Source of the DNA: Nocardioides sp. cx-173
Lineage (GTDB): Bacteria; Actinomycetota; Actinomycetes; Propionibacteriales; Nocardioidaceae
DNA length: 64,000 nt
Assembly (NCBI RefSeq): GCF_021117365.1
Contig: NZ_CP088262.1
Span: forward strand, 2,499,001 to 2,563,000
Direction of reading: 5' to 3'
The first letter of the stretch is position 1; each line of letters opens with the position of its first letter. This document shows positions 52,017 through 60,711 of the stretch, piece after piece. The notes beneath the pieces were generated by a model. The model was not told the DNA's origin. It saw only the letters and a program-made list of their open reading frames with translations, and made no database searches. Made by a program: the position numbers and the translations under genes.

Positions 52017-52448
52017 TCAGGGGCGGGTGACGTCCCCGAGGTCGAGTCGGAAGCGCTTGCCGGTGACGGCCACGGGGATCAGCTCGACGACGTCGTACTT
52101 GGGCGTGGAGACCCACGGCCGGCCGGCCAGGTCGTCGGCACGGCCCTGCTCGTCCTCCTCGAGCCGGCGCAGGACCCCGCGGGCCACGACGGACCAGGCG
52201 CCCTCGAGGTCGTGCCAGTCGATCTCGAAGGCGACGTCGCTCTGCAGCGCAGCGGCCAGCAGCTTGTTGCCCGACGCCGTGCGGAAGAGCAGGCTGCGGT
52301 TGTCGACGAGGTAGTTGATCGGGACGATGTGGACCTCGTCGACCAGGCGGTAGGCCAGGCGGCCGAACTCCTCGAGCTCGAGCAGCTCCCAGCACTCCTC
52401 GAGCGTCAGGTCCTCGACCGGATCGTGGACGGACTGTGCGGTCATCAT
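52017..52448 (-). CDS. Pyridoxamine 5'-phosphate oxidase-family (flavin split-barrel) protein
   Basis: This 143-residue protein has the pattern of the small FMN/F420 split-barrel class: LTLEECWELLELEEFGRLAY, VPINYLVDNRSLLFRTASGN and WSVVARGVLRRLEE. It probably binds flavin or F420 and may act on nitro-compounds, haem or nothing enzymatic. The ATG at 52448 was chosen because of the GAGGTGAG upstream; a second ATG follows directly. Confidence 0.82.
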   Translation of the reverse strand: MMTAQSVHDPVEDLTLEECWELLELEEFGRLAYRLVDEVHIVPINYLVDNRSLLFRTASGNKLLAAALQSDVAFEIDWHDLEGAWSVVARGVLRRLEEDEQGRADDLAGRPWVSTPKYDVVELIPVAVTGKRFRLDLGDVTRP

Positions 52449-52720
52449 GGTGCTCACCTCGTTCCGCGGGGCCGACGGGCAGCTGCGCGTCGTGGTCACG
52501 ATCCTGGTACTCCCGAGGCGGCAGCAGGAGGGTCCTTGGTCCCGTCGCCTACGGACCTCAGGCCGCACCCCACACCCGAGCAGGGGACCCGCTGACCTGG
52601 CGGTCGTCTAGACCCGGTCCCGGGCCATGGTTAGGCTCGTGAAGTCCAGGGAATGGACCTGTCGACCAAATCCGGTGCACCCGGATACAGGACAGAGGTT
52701 GTCGAACGAGGACGGTCCGG

Positions 52721-53404
52721 ATGCCGCTTTCACTGCCACGAGAGACCGGCGGGCCGGTGCGTCTCGCGATCGTCACCGACGAGGACGTTGTCTACCGGGG
52801 CCTGTCCTCCGTGGTGGTGGAGATGGGCGCGCCGACCCAGCTGCTCGGCCGCACCGTGGATCTCACCGCCGACCCCGGCGTCGACGTCGTGCTGTACGAC
52901 GTCGCCCGCCTCAGCAGCGGCAGCGCCGACGAGCTCGAGTGGCTGGTCAAGGAGTCCCACGCCGCCGTGGTGGCGATCGCCCGGGACCTGCGCCCGGACC
53001 TGGCCAGCCACGCCCTCGAGAAGGGCGTCGACGGGGTCATCTCGATGTCGGCCGGCGCCGAGGAGATCATCCGGGCGATCGAGGCGGCCGCGGCCGGCGA
53101 CCTCGCCGGCGACAACTCCCCCGAGGCCGCCGACTACACCGGCAACCCGAGCCGGCTCGGAGTCGCCGAGGGCCTCTCGCCGCGCGAGGTCGAGGTGATG
53201 GGGCTGATCACCCAGGGCCTCGGCAACGACGACATCGCCCGACGGCTCTACCTGAGCATCAACTCGGTGAAGACCTACATCCGCTCGGCCTACCGCAAGA
53301 CCGGCGTCACCAGCCGTAGCCAGGCCATCGCGTGGGCGGTGCAGCACGGCTTCGCGCTCGACGATGTGCGCGATGCCCCCGCGCAGGGCACCGACGAGTC
53401 GTAG
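52721..53404 (+). CDS. LuxR-family response regulator
   Basis: This 227-residue protein has an N-terminal receiver-like domain (RLAIVTDEDVVYRGL, VDVVLYDVARL with the candidate phospho-acceptor Asp). The C-terminal LuxR HTH has LSPREVEVMGLITQGLGNDD, IARRLYLSINSVKTYIRSAY. No sensor kinase is adjacent. It is followed by a long gap with hairpins. Confidence 0.87.
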   Translation: MPLSLPRETGGPVRLAIVTDEDVVYRGLSSVVVEMGAPTQLLGRTVDLTADPGVDVVLYDVARLSSGSADELEWLVKESHAAVVAIARDLRPDLASHALEKGVDGVISMSAGAEEIIRAIEAAAAGDLAGDNSPEAADYTGNPSRLGVAEGLSPREVEVMGLITQGLGNDDIARRLYLSINSVKTYIRSAYRKTGVTSRSQAIAWAVQHGFALDDVRDAPAQGTDES

Positions 53405-53567
53405 GGTCGCCCTGCTCCCTGGGCCCGTCGCCGGGCGCGACTCGATCTTGAGCCACTCTTGAGTGAGAAGCGCTGCGCGCCGGCCATGTTGCGACATACC
53501 GTGACCACGTCGTATCGGACGGGTCGGGTGATCTGCGAACACGCCGCACTCTGCGTCGCATACGTCC

Positions 53568-53612
53568 GAGACCACCGCTCCGCCTACTAGTAAGAGGCGG
53601 ACCGGTGGTCTC
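53568..53612. terminator. Large imperfect hairpin after the response regulator gene
   Basis: Arms GAGACCACCG-CT-CCGCCT and AGGCGG-AC-CGGTGGTCTC around ACTAGTAAG form a stem of about 16 pairs with one internal bulge. It lies 164 bp after the stop codon. It has no T tract. Confidence 0.5.
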
Positions 53613-53700
53613 GTCAGCACGCTACACCGCGCTCGGAATTCCTCCGTAGTCCGAACAATCACCCGCCAGGATGAGGCGTACGCCACACCCACCGGAGTAC

Positions 53701-53786
53701 GTTGGTAGCGTCGGCGGTCTCGAGAGTTAGGGCTTACGCAGCCCATTCGGGAGGACTGCACCTCGAAAGAGACCGCCGACGCCAAC
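53701..53786 (+). other. Candidate structured RNA (three-way junction) in an intergenic gap
   Basis: Outer arms GCGTCGGCGGTCTC and GAGACCGCCGACGC (14 perfect pairs, extended by GTTG/CAAC with a 3-nt bulge) enclose two inner hairpins. These are GGGCT-TACGC-AGCCC (53730-53744) and GAGG-ACTGCA-CCTC (53751-53764). It is 297 bp from the regulator and 157 bp from the next gene. The orientation is unsure. I do not recognise a known family. Confidence 0.4.
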
Positions 53787-53942
53787 CCTCATCCCGGGCC
53801 TCCCGCCGGATGACCACCCCCGAGGTAGCGACTCGCCCGTGGAGGTGTGGCCGCTCGTCGGCTAATCTGGTGACGCCGGACCGCTGGCGACCCGAGACGC
53901 CGGCGGTTCGGTCTTCTCATGCCCTGCCAGGGCCGCGGCCGT

Positions 53943-54236
53943 CTAGCCCGGGGTCAGCCACGCCGCGGGCACCCACTCCTCGACGAGCTGCCAGGCGTCG
54001 GGGCGCAGCTGCGCCAGGTAGGCCACCCGACCCTCCCAGCCCGCCTCGGCCTGGCGCCACTCCACCAGCAGGCCCGGACGCTGCACGCCATGGCGGTCCA
54101 GGGCATCGGAGACCCAGCAGTGACGCGCGGGGCACTCCTGGCTCCGGTGGGCAGCCTCAGGATCTGCGGGTGCGCCCGGGCGCACCCGCTCCGAGAGCGG
54201 CACCCCGCTGCCCTGCTTTGCCCAGCCGCCACCCAT
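53943..54236 (-). CDS. Conserved-looking small hypothetical protein, 97 aa
   Basis: A basic/Trp-rich protein. It has a CPARHCW motif (possible zinc or redox pair) and then LVEWRQAEAGWEGRVAYLA and WQLVEEWVPAAWL. No signal peptide. Similar small proteins are common in high-GC Actinobacteria but with no role I can name. It lies alone, convergent with the regulator side and next to the K+ channel gene. Confidence 0.6.
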   Translation of the reverse strand: MGGGWAKQGSGVPLSERVRPGAPADPEAAHRSQECPARHCWVSDALDRHGVQRPGLLVEWRQAEAGWEGRVAYLAQLRPDAWQLVEEWVPAAWLTPG

Positions 54237-54281
54237 GCCTCGATGGTCTCACAGGTTCGAACACACGTTCGATGTGAGGCC

Positions 54282-55376
54282 TCAGTCGGAGGCCGTCTCC
54301 TCGTGGTGGGTGCCGGGGCGCGGCGCCCAGGGCAGCTCCTTGGCCGGGCGTACGACGATCAGCCGGTCGCCGCGGGCCAGCTGGGTGACGACCGGGTCGA
54401 AGTAGCGGTAGACCTTCTCGTCACGCACGACCGAGATCACCTGGTCCGGCAGCTGTTGAGGCTGCTTGCCGACCTCGCTGACCAGCAGGTCGCGCTCGGC
54501 CACCTCGAGGCCCTCGCCGTAGGTGAGCAGGTCCTCCATGACCGAGCCCAGCGTCGGCGACAGCGACGAGAGTCCGAGCAGCCGGCCGACGGCGTCGGAG
54601 GAGGTGATGACGGAGTTGGCGCCGGACTGGCGCATCAGGGGGGCGTTCTCCTGCTCCTTGACCGCCGCGACGATCCAGGCATCGGGGTTGAGCTGACGGA
54701 CGGTCAGCGCGGAGAGGACGTTGGAGTCGTCGCGGTTGGTGGTGATGATGATCTGGTCGGCCTCCCCCACTCCGGCGCGGCGCAGCACCTCACGACGCGT
54801 GGCGTCGCCGGAGACGACCGCCAGTCCGTCGGCGTGCGCGTCGGCGAGCGCGGTCGGGCTCGGATCGACGATCACGATCGCCTCGCGGTTCTGGCCGTTG
54901 TTGACCAGGGTGTCCACGGCGCTCCTGCCCTTCGTGCCGTAGCCGACGACGACGACGTGGTGACCCATGTTCTTCCTCCAGCGAGAGACCCGGAACATCT
55001 CCCGGCCCTGCGACGCCAGCACCTCGAGGGTGGTGCCGATCAACAGGACCAGGAAGGCGATGCGGGCGGGGGTGATGATGAACGCGTTGACGAGTCGAGC
55101 GCCGTCGGTGACGGGGGCGATGTCGCCGTACCCGGTGGTGCTGAGCGTGACGGTCGTGTAGTAGATCGCATCGATGAGGCTGATCTCGTTGTTCGGGTCG
55201 TTGCCGTCGACGTAGCCCTTGCGGTCGAGGTAGACGAGCAGCACGGTGCCGGCGAGGATCCCGAGCGCGGCGAGCAGCCGGCGGCCGAGCTCCCACCAGG
55301 GGGAGCGGACGACCTCGGGCAGTGCGATGCGTCCACGGAAGGCGCTGCCAGCCTGGTCCCCCGTCACGTCCACCAC
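54282..55376 (-). CDS. Potassium channel family protein with RCK (TrkA-N) domain
   Basis: This 364-residue protein has two membrane helices around the selectivity filter TTGYGD (STTGYGDIAPVTDG, about residue 81). The RCK/TrkA-N domain starts HHVVVVGYGTKGRSAV with the Rossmann loop and continues to about 260. A TrkA-C-like end follows. It forms K+-permeable tetramers gated by ligand binding to the RCK ring. It is a single gene. Confidence 0.9.
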   Translation of the reverse strand: MVDVTGDQAGSAFRGRIALPEVVRSPWWELGRRLLAALGILAGTVLLVYLDRKGYVDGNDPNNEISLIDAIYYTTVTLSTTGYGDIAPVTDGARLVNAFIITPARIAFLVLLIGTTLEVLASQGREMFRVSRWRKNMGHHVVVVGYGTKGRSAVDTLVNNGQNREAIVIVDPSPTALADAHADGLAVVSGDATRREVLRRAGVGEADQIIITTNRDDSNVLSALTVRQLNPDAWIVAAVKEQENAPLMRQSGANSVITSSDAVGRLLGLSSLSPTLGSVMEDLLTYGEGLEVAERDLLVSEVGKQPQQLPDQVISVVRDEKVYRYFDPVVTQLARGDRLIVVRPAKELPWAPRPGTHHEETASD

Positions 55377-55411
55377 ACGGCGAATCTAGTGGACGCCCCG
55401 CACCGATCCGG

Positions 55412-56374
55412 TCAGGACCGGTCCTTCGTCATGCGGTTGCGCAGTCGGTTCACCAGCTCGAGGCGCGCGTGGGCGGTGCCCTTCTGCGGAAACACGGTGT
55501 CGAACGCGGCGTTGACGGCCGCGCCGATGAGCACGGCCAGCGCCAGGATGTAGAGCCACAGGAGCACCGCGATGGGCGCCGCGAGCGGCCCGTAGATCGA
55601 CGTGGAGTCGGCAGCGGTCACGGTGAGCACCCAGCGCAGGACGTAGGAGCCCACGATCCACGCGACCAGCGAGAACGTCGCGCCCGGGAGGTTGAAGCTC
55701 CAGTTGGTCCGCACCGGCACCGACAGGTGGTAGAGCGTGGCGAGGAAGCAGACGCAGACCGCCACGACGACCGGCCAGTAGAAGCCCATCACGAACTGCG
55801 CGCTGTCGGGCAGGGCCTCTCTGACCAGCTTGGGTCCGGCCACCACCAGAGGGATCGAGACCGCGCCGGTGATCAGGGCGAGGATGTAGAGCACGAAGGA
55901 CAACGCCCGGGTCTTGATGATCCCGCGGTGCCCACCGAGCCCGTGCATGATCGTGATGGTGTCGATGAAGACGTTGAGCGCGCGCGAGCCCGACCAGAGG
56001 GCGAGCACGAAGCCGAGCGAGACCACGTCGAAGCGGCCGGTCTCGAGCTCCTCCATGGTGCGGACGACGATCTGGTTGACGGCGCTGTCGGTGAGGAACG
56101 ACGACGACAGGTCGACCACGGCCTGGCGGACGTCCTCGACCTGGGCGGTGGTGAAGCGGTCCGAGACGTAGCCGATGGCACCGGCGAGCGCGAAGATCAG
56201 CGGGGGCACCGACAGCACCGCGAAGAACGCCGCCTCGGCGGCCAGGCCGGTCACGCGGTAGCGCAGGCAGGCGCTCACGGTGGTGACCACGAGGCGCCAG
56301 AGGGTCTCGCCGCCGTGGCGCGCGACGGTCCTGGCCCGGCCCGGTGAGGCGGTGTCCTGGGTGTCCGCCGCCAT
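55412..56374 (-). CDS. YihY/virulence factor BrkB family membrane protein
   Basis: This 320-residue integral membrane protein has about six helices (AAFFAVLSVPPLIFALAGAI, FVLYILALITGAVSIPLVVA, PIAVLLWLYILALAVLIGAA). The family signature LVAWIVGSYVLRWVL and SIYGPLAAPIAVLLWLYI is present. The family is unrelated to RNase BN despite the older name. The ATG at 56374 is 18 bp from the divergent dehydrogenase gene. Function is unknown. Confidence 0.88.
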   Translation of the reverse strand: MAADTQDTASPGRARTVARHGGETLWRLVVTTVSACLRYRVTGLAAEAAFFAVLSVPPLIFALAGAIGYVSDRFTTAQVEDVRQAVVDLSSSFLTDSAVNQIVVRTMEELETGRFDVVSLGFVLALWSGSRALNVFIDTITIMHGLGGHRGIIKTRALSFVLYILALITGAVSIPLVVAGPKLVREALPDSAQFVMGFYWPVVVAVCVCFLATLYHLSVPVRTNWSFNLPGATFSLVAWIVGSYVLRWVLTVTAADSTSIYGPLAAPIAVLLWLYILALAVLIGAAVNAAFDTVFPQKGTAHARLELVNRLRNRMTKDRS

Positions 56375-56391
56375 GGCTCTACGGTAGTCGT

Positions 56392-58062
56392 ATGGCACCC
56401 CCGGACCCGCCAACCCCGACGCGCCGCGAGGTGCGCGTCACGACCAACCAGGCGCCTCCGCTCGTCGGTCACAACGTCGTCACGGCCGACGCCGCGCTCA
56501 CCGAGGCGGTGCTCCGCCACTCCGGCCCCGAGGTCCTGGAGGACCTGGTGGCCCTGGGCGCCGAGGCCGGCACCGCAGAGGCGCGCGAGCACGGTCAGCT
56601 CGCCAACGAGCACCACCCGGTGCTCACGCCGTACGACCGGTACGGCGAGCGGATCGACGAGGTCGTCTTCCACCCCTCGTGGCACTGGCTGATGGAGCGC
56701 GCGGTGGGCCACGGCCTCGCCGCGACGCCATGGGAGCAGCAGGAGGCCGGCAGCCCGCACGCGCATGTGCGCCGGGCCGCGGGCTTCATGGCGTGGTCGC
56801 ACACGGAGCCCGGTCACGGCTGCCCCATCTCCATGACGTACGCCGCCGTGCCCGCGCTCCGCGCCGACGACGCGGTCGCGAAGGAGTGGACGCCCCTGCT
56901 GGCGTCGACGACGTACGACCCGGGCCTGCGGCCGATCGCGCAGAAGCGCGGCGCGCTCGTCGGCATGGGCATGACCGAGAAGCAGGGCGGCTCCGACGTG
57001 CGGGCCAACGTGACCGTGGCGCGGCCGACCGCAGTGGACGGCGAGTACACGCTGCACGGGCACAAGTGGTTCACCTCCGCGCCGATGAACGACCTGTTCC
57101 TGGTGCTGGCGCAGGCCGACGGGGGCCTCACCTGCTTCGTGCTCCCCCGCGTCCTGCCCGACGGCACCCGCAACCAGCTGGACGTCGTCCGGCTCAAGGA
57201 CAAGCTGGGCAACCGCTCCAACGCCTCCTCGGAGCTGGAGTTCGACGGCACGCTCGCCCGCCGGCTCGGCGACGAGGGACGCGGGGTGCGCACCATCATC
57301 GAGATGGTGGCCGCCACCCGGCTCGACTGCGTGCTGGGGTCGGCGTCGCTGATGCGGCGTGCGGTCTCCGAGGCCTCGTGGCACGCCGCGCACCGCTCGG
57401 CGTTCGGCTCGCTGCTGGTTGACAAGCCGCTCATGCAGAACGTCCTGGCCGACCTGGCCGTGGAGTCCGAGGCCGCGACGGCGCTCGCGTTGCGGCTCGC
57501 ATCGGCGGTCGACCGGCGCGACGACCCGCACGAGGCGGCGCTGCGGCGGATCGCGCTGCCGCTCGCGAAGCTCTGGGTCTGCAAGCGCACGCCCGCCCAC
57601 GTGGCGGAGGCGCTGGAGTGCCTCGGCGGCAACGGCTACGTCGAGGAGTCGGTGCTGCCGCTGCTCTACCGCGAGGCGCCGCTCAACTCGGTCTGGGAGG
57701 GCTCGGGCAACGTCAACGCGCTCGACGTTCTCCGGGCCCTCGCGCGTGAGCCGGAGGCGCTGGCCGCCTGGATCACCGAGGTCGGCCAGGCCCGGGGCGC
57801 CGACGCACGCCTCGACCGCGCCGTCGACGACACCCTGGCCATGCTCGGGGAGTCCGCGTCCCTCGAGGTCGGCGCCCGCCGCCTCGCCGCCCGCATGGCC
57901 CTGTGCCTGCAGGGCTCGCTGCTCGTGCGCTTCGCGCCGCCCGAGGTCGCCGACGTCTTCTGCGCCTCGCGCCTCGGCTCGTCGTACGACGGGGTCTACG
58001 GCGCGCTGGCCTCCGGCGACCTGCGCGCCATCGTCGACCGCGCCCTGCCCACCGACCGCTGA
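56392..58062 (+). CDS. Acyl-CoA dehydrogenase, AidB-like
   Basis: This 556-residue flavoprotein matches the AidB branch: HGLAATPWEQQ, FMAWSHTEPGHGCPISMTYA, GALVGMGMTEKQGGSDVRAN, HKWFTSAPMNDLFLVLAQ (FAD contacts), LKDKLGNRSNASSELEFDG and CLGGNGYVEESVLPLLYREA. In E. coli AidB helps with alkylation damage; its reaction is unclear. The palindrome at 58056-58092 overlaps its stop codon. Confidence 0.9.
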   Translation: MAPPDPPTPTRREVRVTTNQAPPLVGHNVVTADAALTEAVLRHSGPEVLEDLVALGAEAGTAEAREHGQLANEHHPVLTPYDRYGERIDEVVFHPSWHWLMERAVGHGLAATPWEQQEAGSPHAHVRRAAGFMAWSHTEPGHGCPISMTYAAVPALRADDAVAKEWTPLLASTTYDPGLRPIAQKRGALVGMGMTEKQGGSDVRANVTVARPTAVDGEYTLHGHKWFTSAPMNDLFLVLAQADGGLTCFVLPRVLPDGTRNQLDVVRLKDKLGNRSNASSELEFDGTLARRLGDEGRGVRTIIEMVAATRLDCVLGSASLMRRAVSEASWHAAHRSAFGSLLVDKPLMQNVLADLAVESEAATALALRLASAVDRRDDPHEAALRRIALPLAKLWVCKRTPAHVAEALECLGGNGYVEESVLPLLYREAPLNSVWEGSGNVNALDVLRALAREPEALAAWITEVGQARGADARLDRAVDDTLAMLGESASLEVGARRLAARMALCLQGSLLVRFAPPEVADVFCASRLGSSYDGVYGALASGDLRAIVDRALPTDR

Positions 58063-58092
58063 CCCGTCAGAAAGTTTCTGACGGGTCAGCGG
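58056..58092. repeat. Perfect palindrome, copy 2, between convergent genes
   Basis: The same 37-bp core as at 1895-1935. It contains the dehydrogenase TGA and lies 10 bp before the glyA stop on the other strand. A perfect 18-bp stem between convergent genes can end both transcripts. Confidence 0.9.
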
Positions 58093-58101
58093 TGGGGCGG
58101 G

Positions 58102-59544
58102 CTAGGACAGGACCAGTCCGGGGTAGAGCGGGTGCTTGTCGAGCATCTCGGCGGAGGCGTCCCTGACCTTGTCGGCGATGCCGTCGCCGAGGACGTAGGA
58201 CGCCTTCGACGGGCCGCCGGCCTTGGTGGTGCCGGGCTGGGTGTGCTGCAGGACGTGGACGATCAGCTCGGCCACCTGGTCGAACTCGTCGTGGCCGAAG
58301 CCGCGGGTCGTGAGCGCGGGGGTGCCCAGGCGGATGCCGGAGGTGTACCAGGCGCCGTTGGGATCCGAGGGCACCGAGTTGCGGTTGGTGACGATGCCCG
58401 CGTCGAGCAGCGCCGACTCGGCCTGGCGGCCGGTGAGGCCGAAGCCGGAGACGTCGAGCAGCACCAGGTGGTTGTCGGTGCCGCCGGTGACGAGCCGGGC
58501 GTCGCGCTTGAGGAAGCCCTCGGCCAGGGACTTCGCGTTGTCCGCGACCTGCTGGGCGTAGGTCTGGAACGACGGCTGGCGCGCCTCCGCCAGCGCGACC
58601 GCCTTCGCCGCCATGACGTGCGACAGCGGGCCCCCGAGCACCATCGGGCACCCGCGGTCGACCGAGGATGCGTACTCCTCGGTGGCCAGCACCATCCCGC
58701 CGCGCGGGCCGCGCAGACTCTTGTGGGTCGTGGTCGTCACGACGTGCGCGTGCGGGACCGGGTCCTCGTCGCCGGTGAAGACCTTGCCGGCCACCAGCCC
58801 GGCGAAGTGGGCCATGTCGACCATGAGCGTGGCGCCGACCTCGTCGGCGATCTCGCGCATCTTGGCGAAGTTCACCCGCCGCGGGTACGCCGAGTAGCCG
58901 GCCACCAGGATCAGCGGCTTGAACTCGCGAGCCTTGGCCGCGACGACGTCGTAGTCGAGCAGCCCGGTCTCCGGGTCGGTGCCGTACTGCTGCTGGTGGA
59001 ACATCTTGCCGCTGATGTTGGGACGGAAGCCGTGGGTGAGGTGGCCGCCGGCGTCCAGGCTCATCCCGAGCAGCCGCTGGTTGCCGAGCTCGTGGCGCAG
59101 CGACTCCCAGTCGGCGTCGGTGAGCTCGTTGATGTTCTTCGAGCCGGCCTTCTCCAGCCAGGGGCCTTCGACCCGGTGGGCCAGGATGGACCAGAACGCG
59201 ACCAGGTTGGCGTCGATCCCGGAGTGCGGCTGGGCGTAGGCGTACTCGGCGCCGAACAGCTCGCGGGCGTGCTCCGCGGCGAGGGCCTCGACGGTGTCGA
59301 CGTTCTGGCAGCCGGCGTAGAAGCGGTGGCCGACCGTGCCCTCGGCATACTTGTCGCTGAACCAGGTGCCCATCGTGAGGAGGACCGCGGGCGAGGCGTA
59401 GTTCTCGCTGGCGATCAGCTTCAGGGAGCCTCGCTGGTCGCTCAGCTCCTGGCGGGTCGCCTCCGCGATCCGGGGCTCGACCGAGGCGATCACCTCGAGG
59501 GCTTGGGAGTAGGCGCTGCTGGTGAGGGCGTCGATGTCGGCCAT
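58102..59544 (-). CDS. glyA: Serine hydroxymethyltransferase
   Basis: This 480-residue PLP enzyme interconverts serine and glycine with tetrahydrofolate. Motifs include [10 protein letters not shown] (near residue 50), [16 protein letters not shown], the PLP Lys in [14 protein letters not shown], and [15 protein letters not shown]. The protein is slightly longer than most bacterial SHMTs, in keeping with actinobacterial type-2 members. A plain single gene with its own promoter. The palindrome follows the stop codon. Confidence 0.94.
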   Translation of the reverse strand: MADIDALTSSAYSQALEVIASVEPRIAEATRQELSDQRGSLKLIASENYASPAVLLTMGTWFSDKYAEGTVGHRFYAGCQNVDTVEALAAEHARELFGAEYAYAQPHSGIDANLVAFWSILAHRVEGPWLEKAGSKNINELTDADWESLRHELGNQRLLGMSLDAGGHLTHGFRPNISGKMFHQQQYGTDPETGLLDYDVVAAKAREFKPLILVAGYSAYPRRVNFAKMREIADEVGATLMVDMAHFAGLVAGKVFTGDEDPVPHAHVVTTTTHKSLRGPRGGMVLATEEYASSVDRGCPMVLGGPLSHVMAAKAVALAEARQPSFQTYAQQVADNAKSLAEGFLKRDARLVTGGTDNHLVLLDVSGFGLTGRQAESALLDAGIVTNRNSVPSDPNGAWYTSGIRLGTPALTTRGFGHDEFDQVAELIVHVLQHTQPGTTKAGGPSKASYVLGDGIADKVRDASAEMLDKHPLYPGLVLS

Positions 59545-59561
59545 GTCGGCAGCCTAGTGAC

Positions 59562-59597
59562 CCGGCGGGCGGTCGCCCAACGGCCGCCGCCCGCCGG
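59562..59597 (-). terminator. Hairpin terminator after the secreted-protein gene
   Basis: Arms CCGGCGGGCGG/CCGCCCGCCGG with a 14-nt loop, 6 bp after the stop codon at 59604 and before glyA. No T tract. Confidence 0.65.
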
Positions 59598-59603
59598 ACT
59601 CGG

Positions 59604-60323
59604 TCAGGGGTTGGACCGACGCGCGGGACGCCCGGGCTGCCTCGCCGCGGTCGGCGCCGGCGCCTTGACCGCCCACCGGCCGTAGGCGTAGCAGGAGTCG
59701 GAGCTGCAGGTGTAGTAGATGCCGAAGCCGTCGCGCGAGACGCCGGAGGCGCCCCCGCCCACCTGGTCTTGGTTGAAGATGTTGCCGAACGTGACGCCGC
59801 CCCGGTTGAGCTCGTAGAAGCAGGCCCACCCCGTGGGCCCCACCCGACCGAGCCCGGGGCACTCCGCGGTCATCGCCGCGCCGGCGTTGAGGTAGGTGAC
59901 CCGGCTCATCGGGAGGTCGGCGGGCAGCCGGCTGGGCAGGGTGACCGCGTCGGCGACGTACCCGGTCGCGTTGCCGCCCCACGCGCTCCACAGACCGGAC
60001 TGGACCGACCCGGCCTTGGCGTTGCGCGGCACCAGGGCGGTGGAGTCGAGCCCGTCGAGGGCATTGGCGTCCGGTGCCTTCGCGATGATGTTGCCGGGCA
60101 GCCGGCCCTTGCCGTTGGTGGCGACCAGCTTGCCGGCTCGCTTCTTGACCGAGGCGCCCGCGCCGACGGCGCTCTTGCCGTCGACGGCGTCGGCATTGGT
60201 GATCTTCGCCGCGACGCTGGGCGCCGCCAGGACGAGGACGCTGACGAAGAGCGCCACGGCGGCGCTGCGCAGATCTCGGCTGAGGCTTTCGCGGTTCCAC
60301 CGGAACCGGGGGGTGGGGGTCAT
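59604..60323 (-). CDS. Secreted protein of unknown function
   Basis: This 239-residue protein starts with a signal peptide (LRSAAVALFVSVLVLAAPSV, cleavage near VAA). It has KITNADAVDGKSAVGAGAS and ANALDGLDSTALV, short DG(L/K)xS motifs seen in actinobacterial tail-fibre-like and surface proteins. Four Cys in the C-terminal third (AECPGL, WACFYE, YTCSSDSCY) suggest disulfides. No known family. Confidence 0.7.
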   Translation of the reverse strand: MTPTPRFRWNRESLSRDLRSAAVALFVSVLVLAAPSVAAKITNADAVDGKSAVGAGASVKKRAGKLVATNGKGRLPGNIIAKAPDANALDGLDSTALVPRNAKAGSVQSGLWSAWGGNATGYVADAVTLPSRLPADLPMSRVTYLNAGAAMTAECPGLGRVGPTGWACFYELNRGGVTFGNIFNQDQVGGGASGVSRDGFGIYYTCSSDSCYAYGRWAVKAPAPTAARQPGRPARRSNP

Positions 60324-60550
60324 GGGGTCGTTCCTCTCGGGAAGGGGGATCCCACGTTCCTCCGCGCGCTGCGAGCCCGCATGACCCGAACGGGCCATAT
60401 CGCCCTCACCCGTCCGAGTGTGACCTGCGCCGCACTACTCGCGAGTACAGGCTGACCGCCCGGCCCTTGTGTCTTGAATGTTGGACACGCATTCCACATC
60501 ATGAGATTTCGCCTTGTGGCGGGGGCGTCCGCAGCGTGAGACTCCTTGAC

Positions 60551-60640
60551 ATGATCAGCGCCGAGACGCACGCCTACCTCGTGGTACGTCGCCACGTGGA
60601 CTTCGGGCGTACGCGCAGCGCGATGTGTTGGCCCCGCTGA
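60551..60640 (+). CDS. Cysteine-attenuation leader peptide, 29 aa
   Basis: The ATG at 60551 opens a 29-residue ORF ending RRHVDFGRTRSAMCWPR. It fits the 'putative leader peptide' family found upstream of sulfur genes in Actinobacteria (RRH(I/V)DLxRxxSAxC pattern). The single Cys near the end would stall the ribosome when charged tRNA-Cys is short. A 12-codon frame lies just before it (60501-60539). The gene for sulfite reductase starts 72 bp after the stop. Confidence 0.8.
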   Translation: MISAETHAYLVVRRHVDFGRTRSAMCWPR

Positions 60641-60711
60641 ACGACGCCACCCCGATCATCTCGCGCCGGCCCACCCAAGGCCCGCGGCACTCAGCGAAGG
60701 ACCAGCTCCTC

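Noticed and set aside
53919..55553. Long plus-strand frames opposite the K+ channel and glyA genes
   Set aside because: They are high-GC shadow frames of well-supported minus-strand genes.
59545..59603. Glycine or folate riboswitch before glyA
   Set aside because: The only structure is a plain hairpin on the side of the previous gene's 3' end.
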